From NCBI GenBank assembly GCA_025934835.1, contig JAICWL010000027.1, forward strand, positions 1-35,942: DNA of 35,942 nt, in the 5' to 3' direction. Below the pieces are notes generated by a model. The model did no database searches. It saw only the letters and a program-made list of their open reading frames with translations, and had not been told where the DNA came from. A program made the translations under genes and the position numbers. The first letter of the stretch is position 1, and the number at the start of each line of letters is the position of its first letter. This stretch comes from Fimbriimonadaceae bacterium (GTDB taxonomy: Bacteria > Armatimonadota > Fimbriimonadia > Fimbriimonadales > Fimbriimonadaceae). Of the stretch, positions 24,121-32,366 are shown in pieces.

Positions 24121-24525
24121 CTAGATATCGTAGCGCTTCGGGCCGCCGGGGTCGTCGTTGCCTTTGCCAATTCTCTTGACGAATGCGACGAGCTCCATGG
24201 GGTTGAACGGCTTGGTGAGGTACATGTCCGCGCCGTAGTGGTACCCCTCGAAAACGTCTTTATCCTGGGCTTTGGCGGTAAGCATGATGACCGGCAGATT
24301 CTCGGTTTCCGGCTCGCGCCGAATGGTCTTGAGGACCTCGAAGCCGTCCATATACGGCATCATGACGTCCAAAACAACCATGTCCGGCTTCTCCGACCGG
24401 ATCTTCTCGAGACCTTCCTTGCCGTCGAACGCGGTCACCACGGTATATCCCTGTCGCTCCAGATTGACTTGAATCAACCGAACGATGTGGCGCTCGTCGT
24501 CGCAGACCAGAACTTTGAGGGGCAT
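24121..24525 (-). CDS. Single-domain response regulator
   Basis: A 134-residue CheY-like receiver with no output domain. Acidic pair Asp9/Asp10 (VLVCDDERHI), phosphorylation site Asp53 (VVLDVMMPYMDGFEVL), Thr83 (VIMLTAK) and Lys105 (YLTKPFNPMEL) are all present. A short charged C-terminus (GKGNDDPGGPKRYDI) extends beyond the domain. It heads the operon ending in the HisKA_2 kinase, so a phosphotransfer pair is likely. AGGAGA serves as ribosome site. Output through protein contacts is inferred since no DNA-binding domain exists. Confidence 0.93.
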   Translation of the reverse strand: MPLKVLVCDDERHIVRLIQVNLERQGYTVVTAFDGKEGLEKIRSEKPDMVVLDVMMPYMDGFEVLKTIRREPETENLPVIMLTAKAQDKDVFEGYHYGADMYLTKPFNPMELVAFVKRIGKGNDDPGGPKRYDI

Positions 24526-24683
24526 TCGTTTCTCCTAGGCTCCTTTTGATCCCGAGGGTTTGAAGGCATCCTACCTGATGCTGTGCATCGTGTCAAATGG
24601 CCCCTCTGCGCGGCCGGGCGCTTCGTCCCGATACCGCGTTGGGGCGATTGACGCGATTTCCAACAAACTTACATTCGAAGATG

Positions 24684-24733
24684 TTGAGAATACGAATTCC
24701 TGTGTTATATTGCCCTAGAGAATTCGTATTCTC
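24684..24733 (+). promoter_or_regulatory. LacI-family gene promoter between twin operators
   Basis: A perfect 15 bp inverted repeat, TGAGAATACGAATTC (24685-24699) and GAATTCGTATTCTCA (24720-24734), has a 20-base spacer. Each arm is itself a near-palindrome around a central CG (GAATACGAATTC, its mirror GAATTCGTATTC), the form of LacI-family operators; the centres are 32 bp apart, about three helix turns. TTGAGA (24684-24689) and TATATT (24706-24711), spaced 16, form a good promoter. Operator 1 covers the -35 and spacer, and operator 2 the start site. Autorepression with possible looping is inferred. Confidence 0.8.
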
Positions 24734-24781
24734 AGAACCAAGAACTTGGGGCCCGGCGAGAGAAGAGCCCCAGCTGAACCA

Positions 24782-25807
24782 ATGAGGGTTACGCAGCAGG
24801 ATATCGCCCGAATAGCGAAAGTCTCCCAGGCGACCGTCTCCCGCGTGCTTGCAGGAGACGAGCGTGTGGAGCCTTCCATTCGCGAGCGGGTGTCCGAGAC
24901 GATGCGCCGCCACAACTACCAGCCGGACGTGCGGGCGAGATCGCTGCGGAGCCGCCGCACCGGCTTGATCGGTCTCGTAGTCCATCGTCCGGTGGGCGGA
25001 TTGACCAACGATCCGTTCTTTTCCAGCCTGACAGCTGAGATCATCGACTACCTTTCGGGCAAGCCGTACCACCTGTGCCTGGATATGGTCACCACGGATT
25101 CCAGCCAGGCCGCCATCTACGACGAGATGCTGCGCACGCGGCGAGTTGACGGCTTGATCCTCGTCGAGTCTTTGGCCAGAGACGAGCGGCTGCGGCTTCT
25201 GCAGGAAGACAGCTTTCCTTTTATCCTGATCGGCAACCCGCTCAGCGGAGATGCGATTCCCTCGGTAGACAACGACAACGTACTTGCCGCCGAAACCGCC
25301 ACGCAGCACTTGCTCGACGCCGGATATGAGCGCGTGGGATTTCTCGCCGGCCCGAGCGGCGTGACCGTGAGCGATGATCGCATCATCGGCTACCAGCGCG
25401 CCATCCGCAACCGGCAGAACGAGCATCTGATTTGGCACTCGACGTTTGGCGCCGACGCCGCCCGAGAGCGGGCGCTCAGCGTTTTGGCCGGCGAGAACGC
25501 TCCCGACGCTTTGGTCGTTTTGGACGACTTCATGGCTATGGGAGTCGTGCTCGCGGCGCGTCAGCTAGGAAGGCGGATCCCGGATCAGCTCGGCCTCGTG
25601 AGCTTCAACGACACGAGCGTTTGCGACCTTCTGGAGTGTGGGCTGACGTCCGTCAGCTTGAACATCTCCACGATCGTGCGAACAGCATGTGACCGCTTGG
25701 TGAACCTCATCGAGGTTCGCGATAGCCAGTCGGGCGGCCGCATCATCGTGCCGTGCGAGCTGAAGGTTCGAGGGTCGTCGCGGAGGAGCATGGGGGTGCG
25801 CGGTTGA
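24782..25807 (+). CDS. LacI-family transcriptional regulator
   Basis: A 341-residue repressor-type regulator. I chose ATG 24782 rather than 24746 because MRVTQQDIARIAKVSQATVS begins exactly where LacI proteins start their helix-turn-helix. Residues about 1-47 are the DNA-binding domain, then the hinge ARSLRSRRTGLIGLVV, then a periplasmic-binding-protein-like sensor domain (DGLILVESLARD, FPFILIGNPL, YERVGFLAGPSG, PDALVVLDDFMAMGV, GLVSFNDTSVCDLL). The stop overlaps the TTG start of the amylase gene (TTGA). The neighbouring enzyme suggests a maltose- or glucan-derived ligand. Confidence 0.95.
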   Translation: MRVTQQDIARIAKVSQATVSRVLAGDERVEPSIRERVSETMRRHNYQPDVRARSLRSRRTGLIGLVVHRPVGGLTNDPFFSSLTAEIIDYLSGKPYHLCLDMVTTDSSQAAIYDEMLRTRRVDGLILVESLARDERLRLLQEDSFPFILIGNPLSGDAIPSVDNDNVLAAETATQHLLDAGYERVGFLAGPSGVTVSDDRIIGYQRAIRNRQNEHLIWHSTFGADAARERALSVLAGENAPDALVVLDDFMAMGVVLAARQLGRRIPDQLGLVSFNDTSVCDLLECGLTSVSLNISTIVRTACDRLVNLIEVRDSQSGGRIIVPCELKVRGSSRRSMGVRG

Positions 25808-27897
25808 TTCCCGTGGGAACTGCCCCCCATATGTTCGTGTACCGCCCGGACAAGCCGGTGCGATCGGTGTCGGTCGCCGGGGCGTTCAACAGTTGGAATC
25901 GTGCAGCGAGCCCTATGAGGCTCGGGCCCGACGGCAAGACGTGGAGTCTGTCGGTCGACCTCGCGTACGGAAAGCAGATGTACAAGTTCGTGGTGGACGG
26001 GGACCATTGGGTGCTCGACCCGAACGCCCCGTCCCAGGACGACGGCGGCAACCGGAATTCCGTGCTTATGGTGGTCCCGGCGGACTATAGCGTCCCGGCC
26101 AGCGCCAGAGACGGCATCATCGCCAGGAGCGGTCTGTGGCACGACCAAACCCCGAGCGGGCTGAATTACGACCGCGGGCGGCTGACGTTCACGCTGCGGG
26201 CGCGGCGAGGCGACTTGGCCTCGGTCGCATTGCAGCTTGGCCGCCGGTCGCTTCCGATGAGCCTCGTATCGAGCGGCGATCTTTATAGTTTTTACAGAGC
26301 CGAAATACCCTGGAATCGCAAGTCGCGGCTCGCATACAGCTTCCGTTTGACCGATGGGACGCGACGGGCCACGTATGGCGCGCGGGGGCTCGGGTCGGGA
26401 CCGTTCACCCTCGATCCCAAGTCGTTCAGGCCGTTTGAGGTTCCATCGTGGGTCGAGCGGTCGGTGATCTATCAGATCTTCCCGGATCGCTTCGCCGACG
26501 GCGACCGATCGAACGACCCTAAGGGCGTGATGGCCTGGGACGCAAAGCCCACGTTCTACAACCGGTTCGGCGGCGATGCTGCCGGAGTGCTGGAGCACCT
26601 GGGATATCTCAAGGGCCTGGGAGTCTCGGCAATTTACTTCAACCCGGTTTTCAAATCACCATCCAACCATCGATATGACGCTGCGGACTATCGCCAGATC
26701 GACCCCGAATTTGGGACGAACGCGGAGTTTGGGACGCTGACGCAGCGAGCCCGCGCGATGGGCATGCGCACCGTGATGGACTTTGCGTTCAACCATTCCG
26801 CGGTGACCTTCCCGCCCTTCCTCGACATTCGCGAGCATGGCCCGGCCTCCAAGTACACGAACTGGTACTTCATCACCGGCTACCCGGTCGAGGTGAAGGC
26901 CAACCCGAATTACGTCGGCTGGTGGGGCTCGCCATATATGCCTAAGTTGAATGTCATGAACCCAGCGACGAACCGGTATTTACTGGGAACGGTCGACTTT
27001 TGGAGTCGGCAGGCGTCGGGATTCGAGGGGATGCGCCTGGACGCGGCAAACGAGGTGGACGATCGATTTTGGAAGCAGCTTCGGCCGCTTGCGAAGTCGC
27101 TCGACCCGGACATGTGGATCGTGGGGGAGTATTGGGGAGACGCCTCGCACTGGCTGCAAGGCGACATGTGGGACTCCACGATGAACTACCGGTTTCGGGA
27201 CGCTGTGCTGCGCTTCGTCGCCGACGGTTCGAGCACCCCTTCGCAGTTCGGCTCGAGCTTGATGGGTATTTACGCGGACTACGCGCCTCAGGTCTCCCGC
27301 AATCTCATGAACTTGCTCGGAAGCCACGATACGGCGAGGTTCCTGACGCTTTGTAAAGGCAGCCGGGACCTCGCGGAGCTGGGAGCAGCACTTCAATTCA
27401 CTTGGGTGGGCGCGCCATCGATCTATTACGGAGACGAGTTGGGCATGGAAGGTGGTCCCGATCCGGATTGTCGGCGAGGGATGCGATGGGATCGGGCGAA
27501 CGCCAAGAACCCCGTTCTTGGGTTTTACCGGCGCTTGATCGCGATTCGAAACGGCAGTCGAGCGCTGCAATCGGGCGACCCCGAGCTACTGTTGACAGAC
27601 GACAAGGACCATACCTTTGCATTTTCGCGCGTTTTAGGTGATGATGAGGCCGTTGTCGCCGTGAACAGATCTTCGCGCTCTCAATCGATTTCTATTCCAC
27701 TCTCGAAGCTTCGGGGAAGCAGCTTTACCCGGCGCTCGGGGTTTATCGACATGATTTCCGGGCTTCGAATACGGCCCGGCAGAGCTCTTCATCTCGCTCT
27801 GAGTCCGCTTCGAGCAGCGATTTTGCTGCCGGCGACCAGAACATATCTTCATCTCGCCGCTGCGCTTGGCACTGCCGGTGCAGCGAGCCGCACTTAA
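25804..27897 (+). CDS. GH13 alpha-glucan hydrolase (neopullulanase/maltogenic amylase type)
   Basis: About 697 residues from TTG 25804, which overlaps the regulator stop as TTGA. The frame is open further up to ATG 25753 within the regulator gene, and GTG 25813 is another option. An N-terminal CBM48/AMPK-like module (VRSVSVAGAFNSWNRAASPM) is followed by a second beta domain and the (beta/alpha)8 GH13 domain beginning WVERSVIYQIFPDRFADGDR. Catalytic residues: nucleophile Asp413 (GMRLDAANE), acid Glu442 (VGEYWGD) and Asp509 (GSHDTARF). VMDFAFNHSA holds another conserved region. No signal peptide, so cytoplasmic breakdown of maltodextrins, cyclodextrins or pullulan is expected. A short beta domain closes the protein. 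Confidence 0.92.
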   Translation: MIPVGTAPHMFVYRPDKPVRSVSVAGAFNSWNRAASPMRLGPDGKTWSLSVDLAYGKQMYKFVVDGDHWVLDPNAPSQDDGGNRNSVLMVVPADYSVPASARDGIIARSGLWHDQTPSGLNYDRGRLTFTLRARRGDLASVALQLGRRSLPMSLVSSGDLYSFYRAEIPWNRKSRLAYSFRLTDGTRRATYGARGLGSGPFTLDPKSFRPFEVPSWVERSVIYQIFPDRFADGDRSNDPKGVMAWDAKPTFYNRFGGDAAGVLEHLGYLKGLGVSAIYFNPVFKSPSNHRYDAADYRQIDPEFGTNAEFGTLTQRARAMGMRTVMDFAFNHSAVTFPPFLDIREHGPASKYTNWYFITGYPVEVKANPNYVGWWGSPYMPKLNVMNPATNRYLLGTVDFWSRQASGFEGMRLDAANEVDDRFWKQLRPLAKSLDPDMWIVGEYWGDASHWLQGDMWDSTMNYRFRDAVLRFVADGSSTPSQFGSSLMGIYADYAPQVSRNLMNLLGSHDTARFLTLCKGSRDLAELGAALQFTWVGAPSIYYGDELGMEGGPDPDCRRGMRWDRANAKNPVLGFYRRLIAIRNGSRALQSGDPELLLTDDKDHTFAFSRVLGDDEAVVAVNRSSRSQSISIPLSKLRGSSFTRRSGFIDMISGLRIRPGRALHLALSPLRAAILLPATRTYLHLAAALGTAGAASRT

Positions 27898-27935
27898 ATT
27901 ATCCAAGCATCGAGCAACTTCCAGGAGCACCGTAA

Positions 27936-28904
27936 ATGAAGCGTCAACGCAGACAGGGATTTACCCTCATCGAACTACTCGTCGTGATCGCGATCATCGC
28001 GATCCTCGCCGCCATATTGTTCCCGGTCTTCGCGCAGGCCAAAGCCGCAGCCAAGAAGACTGTCGACCTCAGCAACCTCAAGCAGAACATGCTTGCGACG
28101 CTGATGTACGCTAACGACTCCGACGACTTTCTGCCGCACACCAACTTTCAAGAGGACTACGTCTTCGCGGCGCGCGTTCTGCCCTACACGAAGAACAAGG
28201 ATATCTTCAGGAATCCTTCAGTGGCCCTAAAGCAGGGCATGGTGCAGCATCAGAAGGCCGACAATCCGGACTTTTCCCAGCCTCCCGGATACATGCTGCC
28301 TCCGAACGACCCCTGCGTCGGGCTCGGCACATCGGTCTCCGGTGGCATTAACTATTACAACGACATCTATCCGGCGATGGACTACCGCTTGAACCAAAAT
28401 CTGTTCGGGTACGAGCTGGCGGCCAACGGCACGGATTGCCGAACGAGTGGCCGATACGGCTACTACGCACCTGCAGGCAACACGACCAGCAACGGCGGCT
28501 CCGGAACTGGCGTCGGAGGCAATGGCGGTGTCGAGGGCATCGGCGTCGGCACCACGACTTACACCAGTATTTCGAAAGTCGTTCTTTGGATCGACTTTCC
28601 CCCGGCCGGGGTCTTCTGGCCCGGAAACGTGATCCCTGGGTTCTGGGGTGACAAGACCGGCTACTGGCAGGATGGCGACAATGTTGCGCATCTGGATGGC
28701 CACGCAAAGTACTACAAGGCCACGAAGTTGCTTCCGAACATGAACGGCAACGGGTCGCTGATCTACACCGACACCTGGTGCGGCGGCGAAGGGCAGAGCT
28801 GCCCGGCCAACGCCTCTTGGTCCGGTGGCGCTCCTCACTCGGAGCAGAACGGCAAATCGTACAATTGGTGGGGCACCAACTGGGCATCCCCAGACAACCA
28901 ATAG
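27936..28904 (+). CDS. Large prepilin-like protein, third copy
   Basis: A 322-residue protein: leader MKRQRRQG, then [20 protein letters not shown] with Glu13 at +5, [19 protein letters not shown] and [20 protein letters not shown]. The globular domain has a Gly-rich stretch in the centre ([19 protein letters not shown]) and two Cys pairs. The H-X9-DG position reads Trp-X9-Asp-Gly ([12 protein letters not shown]), so the His is replaced. AGGAG lies at a good distance before the ATG. It starts 38 bases after the amylase gene and is followed by a strong hairpin and a small lipoprotein gene. Confidence 0.88.
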   Translation: MKRQRRQGFTLIELLVVIAIIAILAAILFPVFAQAKAAAKKTVDLSNLKQNMLATLMYANDSDDFLPHTNFQEDYVFAARVLPYTKNKDIFRNPSVALKQGMVQHQKADNPDFSQPPGYMLPPNDPCVGLGTSVSGGINYYNDIYPAMDYRLNQNLFGYELAANGTDCRTSGRYGYYAPAGNTTSNGGSGTGVGGNGGVEGIGVGTTTYTSISKVVLWIDFPPAGVFWPGNVIPGFWGDKTGYWQDGDNVAHLDGHAKYYKATKLLPNMNGNGSLIYTDTWCGGEGQSCPANASWSGGAPHSEQNGKSYNWWGTNWASPDNQ

Positions 28905-28912
28905 ATATCCCA

Positions 28913-28938
28913 GGGTGCGCGGGTCATCCCGCGCACCC
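28913..28938. other. Perfect 11 bp hairpin between prepilin and lipoprotein genes
   Basis: GGGTGCGCGGG and CCCGCGCACCC enclose the loop TCAT, 8 bases after the prepilin stop. No T run follows. It could be a weak terminator, an mRNA stabiliser for the prepilin message, or a processing site that lowers lipoprotein expression. Confidence 0.7.
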
Positions 28939-28959
28939 GATTCATCAAAGGAAAACGGA

Positions 28960-29241
28960 ATGAAGCGATTCAACTACCTTTTAGCTGCAGCCCTCGCCCT
29001 GGTACCGATCCTTTGTTCGATCGGATGCAGTATGGGAATGTCGCCTGCGCCGATGACGAGGGAAGACGCGAAGTCCGCGCTCGAAAAGCTCAGCCCGCAG
29101 GACAAAATCCGCTACTACGCGAGTAGTCCGATGCCCCAGGCTGAAAAGGAAAAGCACTTCCAGGAGATCGAGCAGAAATACGGCGTTAAGGCCTCCGATG
29201 TTCTAGGGAATCGACCCGGTCCGCGAGGCGGCGGGGGATAG
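28960..29241 (+). CDS. Small lipoprotein paired with the third prepilin
   Basis: A 93-residue protein with signal peptide MKRFNYLLAAALALVPILCS and a lipobox-like SIGC around residue 23, so Cys is probably lipidated. The mature part is helical and charged (REDAKSALEKLSPQDKIRYY, QAEKEKHFQEIEQKYGVKAS) and ends in PGPRGGGG. AAAGGAAAACGG precedes the ATG; the frame is open upstream to 28825 inside the prepilin gene, but that part is not coding-like. It occupies the place held by tiny membrane proteins after the other two prepilins. No family is recognised. Confidence 0.8.
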   Translation: MKRFNYLLAAALALVPILCSIGCSMGMSPAPMTREDAKSALEKLSPQDKIRYYASSPMPQAEKEKHFQEIEQKYGVKASDVLGNRPGPRGGGG

Positions 29242-29738
29242 CCCCGTCACCCCGGTCGTTCTTCTTGGGAACCGCATTGCCGTGGTCCTGTAGGTCCTAA
29301 CGCAATGGTCGTGGGCCCCCACGAGTCGGCTTGGACCCGCTCCCGAAATGCCGGGAGGCGACCGATCGGTCGGTCCCAACCGCCTCTCTACAGATTGGCA
29401 ATCAATTTCCTTCATTGAAAGCTGCCAGTCCTCGTCGAGTTTCGCATCGGCGAGCCCGGTGACGCCTCAGCTCGACTGAAAGGGAGCTGTCAAGTCGCAT
29501 GCGTCGCGTGGTGTCCAAGTGATCGTCGTCTGCTCACGAACGCCCCGAACCAAGGCCGTGGCACCTCCTACCCGCTACACGCGCTTTGTGTTGGACGAGG
29601 CTCGGCCGGCCTGCCTCATAAAGCCGAGCAGCTTTTGCTCTTTCACCGGCGACCTCACCATGTATTGCGCGCTCGAGCCCGTCGCCCGAGGAGCCATCGG
29701 ATCTTGCCGGGTAAACTCAACCTCCGTAAGCGACTCCC
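29242..29738. other. Structured intergenic region before pdhB
   Basis: No supported gene in 497 bases. TCGTGGG and CCCACGA (29309-29324) form a tight 7 bp stem, and CGACCGATCGGTCG (29359-29372) is a perfect 14-base palindrome. A CATTGC/GCAATG pair brackets the first part. These may be terminators of the glucan locus, an operator, or a small structured RNA. No promoter for pdhB could be fixed. Confidence 0.45.
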
Positions 29739-30746
29739 ATGGCGACTTCGACTCAGGCTAAACCCAGCACCCAGATCCTCACCTACCGAGACGCGCTCCA
29801 GAAGAGCATGATCGAGGAGATGGATCGCAACGCGGACGTGTTCCTGATGGGTGAGGACATCGGCCGCTACGAAGGCACTTTCAAGGTCACGAAGGGGCTC
29901 TTTCCCAAGTACGGCCATCGGAGGGTGCTCGATACGCCGATCACAGAGGCGGGCTTCACCGGCCTCGCCATAGGAGCCGCGATGGCCGGCCTAAGGCCGA
30001 TCGTCGAGATGATGACGATGTCCTTCTCGATCCTCGCGCTGGACCAAATCGTCAATCACGCCGCGAAGATCCACTATATGACTGCAGGCCAGTTCACGGT
30101 GCCGATGGTCATCCGCGGCCCAGGCGGCGCAGCCAAACAGCTGTCCGCGCAGCACTCGCACTCGCTGGAAGGGTGGTTCGCGCACGTGCCCGGACTGAAA
30201 GTGGTCGCGCCCGCTACTCCGGCCGATGTCTACGGCATGTTGAAGACCGCCATCCGAGATGATAACCCGGTGATTTTCAACGAGAACCCCGGTCTGTACG
30301 GCATTAAGGGGGAGGTACCGGAGGATCCGGAGTTCACGGTGCCGTTCGGCAAGGCTGCCGTGGTACGCGAAGGCACGGACGTTTCGCTCATCGGTTACTC
30401 GCGGATGACGCATCTGAACATTTCTGCGGCAGAAGCACTCGAGAAGGACGGCATAAGCGCTGAAGTGGTCGACGTTCGGTCGCTTCTACCGCTCGACACC
30501 GAAACTATCTTTGCGTCGACTCGGAAGACGCATCGCGTGGTCGTCGTGTATGAGGATTGGAAGTTCGGTGGGTTCGGGGCGGAGATCGCCGCGAAGATCG
30601 GATACGACTGCTTCGACGATCTCGACGCCCCTGTAGCGCGGGTTGGGGGTCTAAACGTGCCGATGCCATATTCGCGCGTCCTCGAGCTTCAGTGCATTCC
30701 GAGCGAGGCCGACGTGGTGGCCGCAGTACACAAAATCCTCGGTTAG
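29739..30746 (+). CDS. pdhB: Pyruvate dehydrogenase E1 component, beta subunit
   Basis: A 335-residue transketolase-like subunit of the 2-oxo acid dehydrogenase E1 heterotetramer. Typical segments are LTYRDALQKSMIEEMDRN, VFLMGEDIGRYEGTFKVTKG, RVLDTPITEAGFTGLAIGAA, FTVPMVIRGPGGAAKQLSAQ and HSHSLEGWFAHVPGLKVV, then ISAEVVDVRSLLPLDTETI near the end. The match to PdhB is close; branched-chain or acetoin E1 beta subunits are alternatives since no alpha subunit gene is adjacent. The N-terminus has a short polar extension. It ends tail to tail with gltX with a 4-base overlap. Confidence 0.92.
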   Translation: MATSTQAKPSTQILTYRDALQKSMIEEMDRNADVFLMGEDIGRYEGTFKVTKGLFPKYGHRRVLDTPITEAGFTGLAIGAAMAGLRPIVEMMTMSFSILALDQIVNHAAKIHYMTAGQFTVPMVIRGPGGAAKQLSAQHSHSLEGWFAHVPGLKVVAPATPADVYGMLKTAIRDDNPVIFNENPGLYGIKGEVPEDPEFTVPFGKAAVVREGTDVSLIGYSRMTHLNISAAEALEKDGISAEVVDVRSLLPLDTETIFASTRKTHRVVVVYEDWKFGGFGAEIAAKIGYDCFDDLDAPVARVGGLNVPMPYSRVLELQCIPSEADVVAAVHKILG

Positions 30747-32284
30747 CCTGCAATCTCTTTCGCACGACGCAATCGGGCGACTATTCGGGAGCGGCCGAGC
30801 AGTTCCATCAGCTCGAATAGCCCCGGTCCGGCCGTTGTGCCTGTGAGCGCGACGCGCACCGGATGTACCGCCGGCCCGAGCTTTTCCAGCCCGTGCTTTT
30901 CTGCATAGCCCCGAATCAGCGCCTCACAGTCTTCCTTTGTCGGTTGTGCGATCGGGTCCAAGCCTTGGACGATCGAGTCGAAAAGCTGCGGAACGTGCGG
31001 CTGAGTGAGCCACTTTTCGACGGCTTTGGGGTCCATCTCTGGCATGTCGACGAAGAAGAACCGGGCGCCTGGGCCAAAGTCCGCCAGAGTCTGCACGCGC
31101 TCGCGTAGCAGCACGACAACGCCGCGAGCGTACTCCGGATCCTTGGCGATCGCGTCGCGCAGCAGCGTGAGAGATGCCGCGATCTCATGGCCCGAGGGCT
31201 TACCTGGCTCCGCCTCGCGCGAATCCCAGAATTCGATAGTACGGGGGTCCTCGAGGTAGCTCTTTACGGCATCGAAGAGCGCATCAGCGGCAAGCAGACG
31301 TATGTGAGCGCCGCTCATCCATTTCAGCTTGTCCAAGTCGAAGTGGCCCGGTGATGGCTGCACCCCTTCGAGTGAGAACGCGTCGATCATTTCCTGCTCA
31401 GTCAGGAGTTCACGCTCGTCTCCGGGCGACCAGCCGATCAGGACGATAAAGTTGTTCAACGCCGAAGCGAGGTACCCCTCCCAGCGGTATTCGAGCACAC
31501 TCGTGGCGCCATGCCGCTTGGAAAGCTTCTTGCCGTCCTTGCCCAGGATGACGGGGCAGTGGGCTATCACCGGAATTTCCCATCCGAGCATTCGATAGAG
31601 AAGCACATGCTTGGCTGCCGAGGGCAACCACTCCTCGCCGCGGATCACGTGCGTTATTCCCATCAGATGGTCGTCGACGATGGCTGCAAGATGGTACGTC
31701 GGCATCCCGTCGGCTTTGAGCAGTACTGGGTCGTCGAGCGTGTCCGAGCTCCACTCGACATGTCCGCGAATCGGGTCATCGATCGCGATCACCTTGCCTC
31801 GCGGAATGCGTTGCCGCACGACGTATTTGTGGCCGGCGGCCTCGGCGCGCGCCACCTCGCTCGGGTCGGCATCGCGCCAGGCGCCACCGAAGTATCCGAC
31901 CGGCTCCTTCGCATCTTCCTGTGCCTTGCGCATTGCGGCCAGCTCATCGGTTGTGTCGAACGCTTTGTAGGCATCGCCGGATTCCAAGAGTTTCGAGACG
32001 GGGCCGACGTACACGCCGGAGGTCGCCCGCTCGCTTTGTCGATAGGGAACATGGGGTCCTCCTACATGCGGGCCCTCGTCGAACGTTATTCCGGCCCAGC
32101 GAAGCGACTCGATGAACTCATGCTCGGAATCCTCGCTGTAGCGTGAGCGGTCCGTATCTTCGATTCGAAGAATGTTTTGCCCGCCCTGATGGCGGGCCAA
32201 CAGAAAATCGAAAAGCGCGGTTCGAAGAGCGCCAACATGCAGCAAACCTGTCGGGCTCGGAGCGAATCGGACGCGAACGGCCAT
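30743..32284 (-). CDS. gltX: Glutamyl-tRNA synthetase
   Basis: A 513-residue class I synthetase charging tRNA-Glu. The start is set at ATG 32284 (MAVRVRFAPSPTGLLHVGAL); the frame extends upstream to 32425 only inside uvrC. The HIGH motif is HVGA at 16-19 and the KMSKS motif is KLSKR near residue 255 (DGKKLSKRHGATSVLEY). Other family marks are NILRIEDTDRSRYSEDSE, MGITHVIRGEEWLPS and a C-terminal anticodon-binding helical domain (HPVRVALTGTTAGPGLFELM). It is divergent from uvrC with 82 bases between starts. Confidence 0.97.
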   Translation of the reverse strand: MAVRVRFAPSPTGLLHVGALRTALFDFLLARHQGGQNILRIEDTDRSRYSEDSEHEFIESLRWAGITFDEGPHVGGPHVPYRQSERATSGVYVGPVSKLLESGDAYKAFDTTDELAAMRKAQEDAKEPVGYFGGAWRDADPSEVARAEAAGHKYVVRQRIPRGKVIAIDDPIRGHVEWSSDTLDDPVLLKADGMPTYHLAAIVDDHLMGITHVIRGEEWLPSAAKHVLLYRMLGWEIPVIAHCPVILGKDGKKLSKRHGATSVLEYRWEGYLASALNNFIVLIGWSPGDERELLTEQEMIDAFSLEGVQPSPGHFDLDKLKWMSGAHIRLLAADALFDAVKSYLEDPRTIEFWDSREAEPGKPSGHEIAASLTLLRDAIAKDPEYARGVVVLLRERVQTLADFGPGARFFFVDMPEMDPKAVEKWLTQPHVPQLFDSIVQGLDPIAQPTKEDCEALIRGYAEKHGLEKLGPAVHPVRVALTGTTAGPGLFELMELLGRSRIVARLRRAKEIAG

Positions 32285-32323
32285 ATTTGAAAGGGTACCG
32301 GCCCACGGGCAAGCTGGAATGGG

Positions 32324-32337
32324 TATACGGACGTATA
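32324..32337. promoter_or_regulatory. Inverted repeat in the gltX-uvrC divergent promoter region
   Basis: TATACG, GA, CGTATA is a perfect 6 bp inverted repeat with 2-base centre, in the AT-rich part of the 82-base gap, 29 bases before the uvrC ATG. It overlaps a possible -10 (TATAGAT). It could be an operator, such as for a damage-response repressor; no known consensus is matched. Confidence 0.4.
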
Positions 32338-32366
32338 GATAAGAGCGCCCGACGAAGCCCCCGCAA

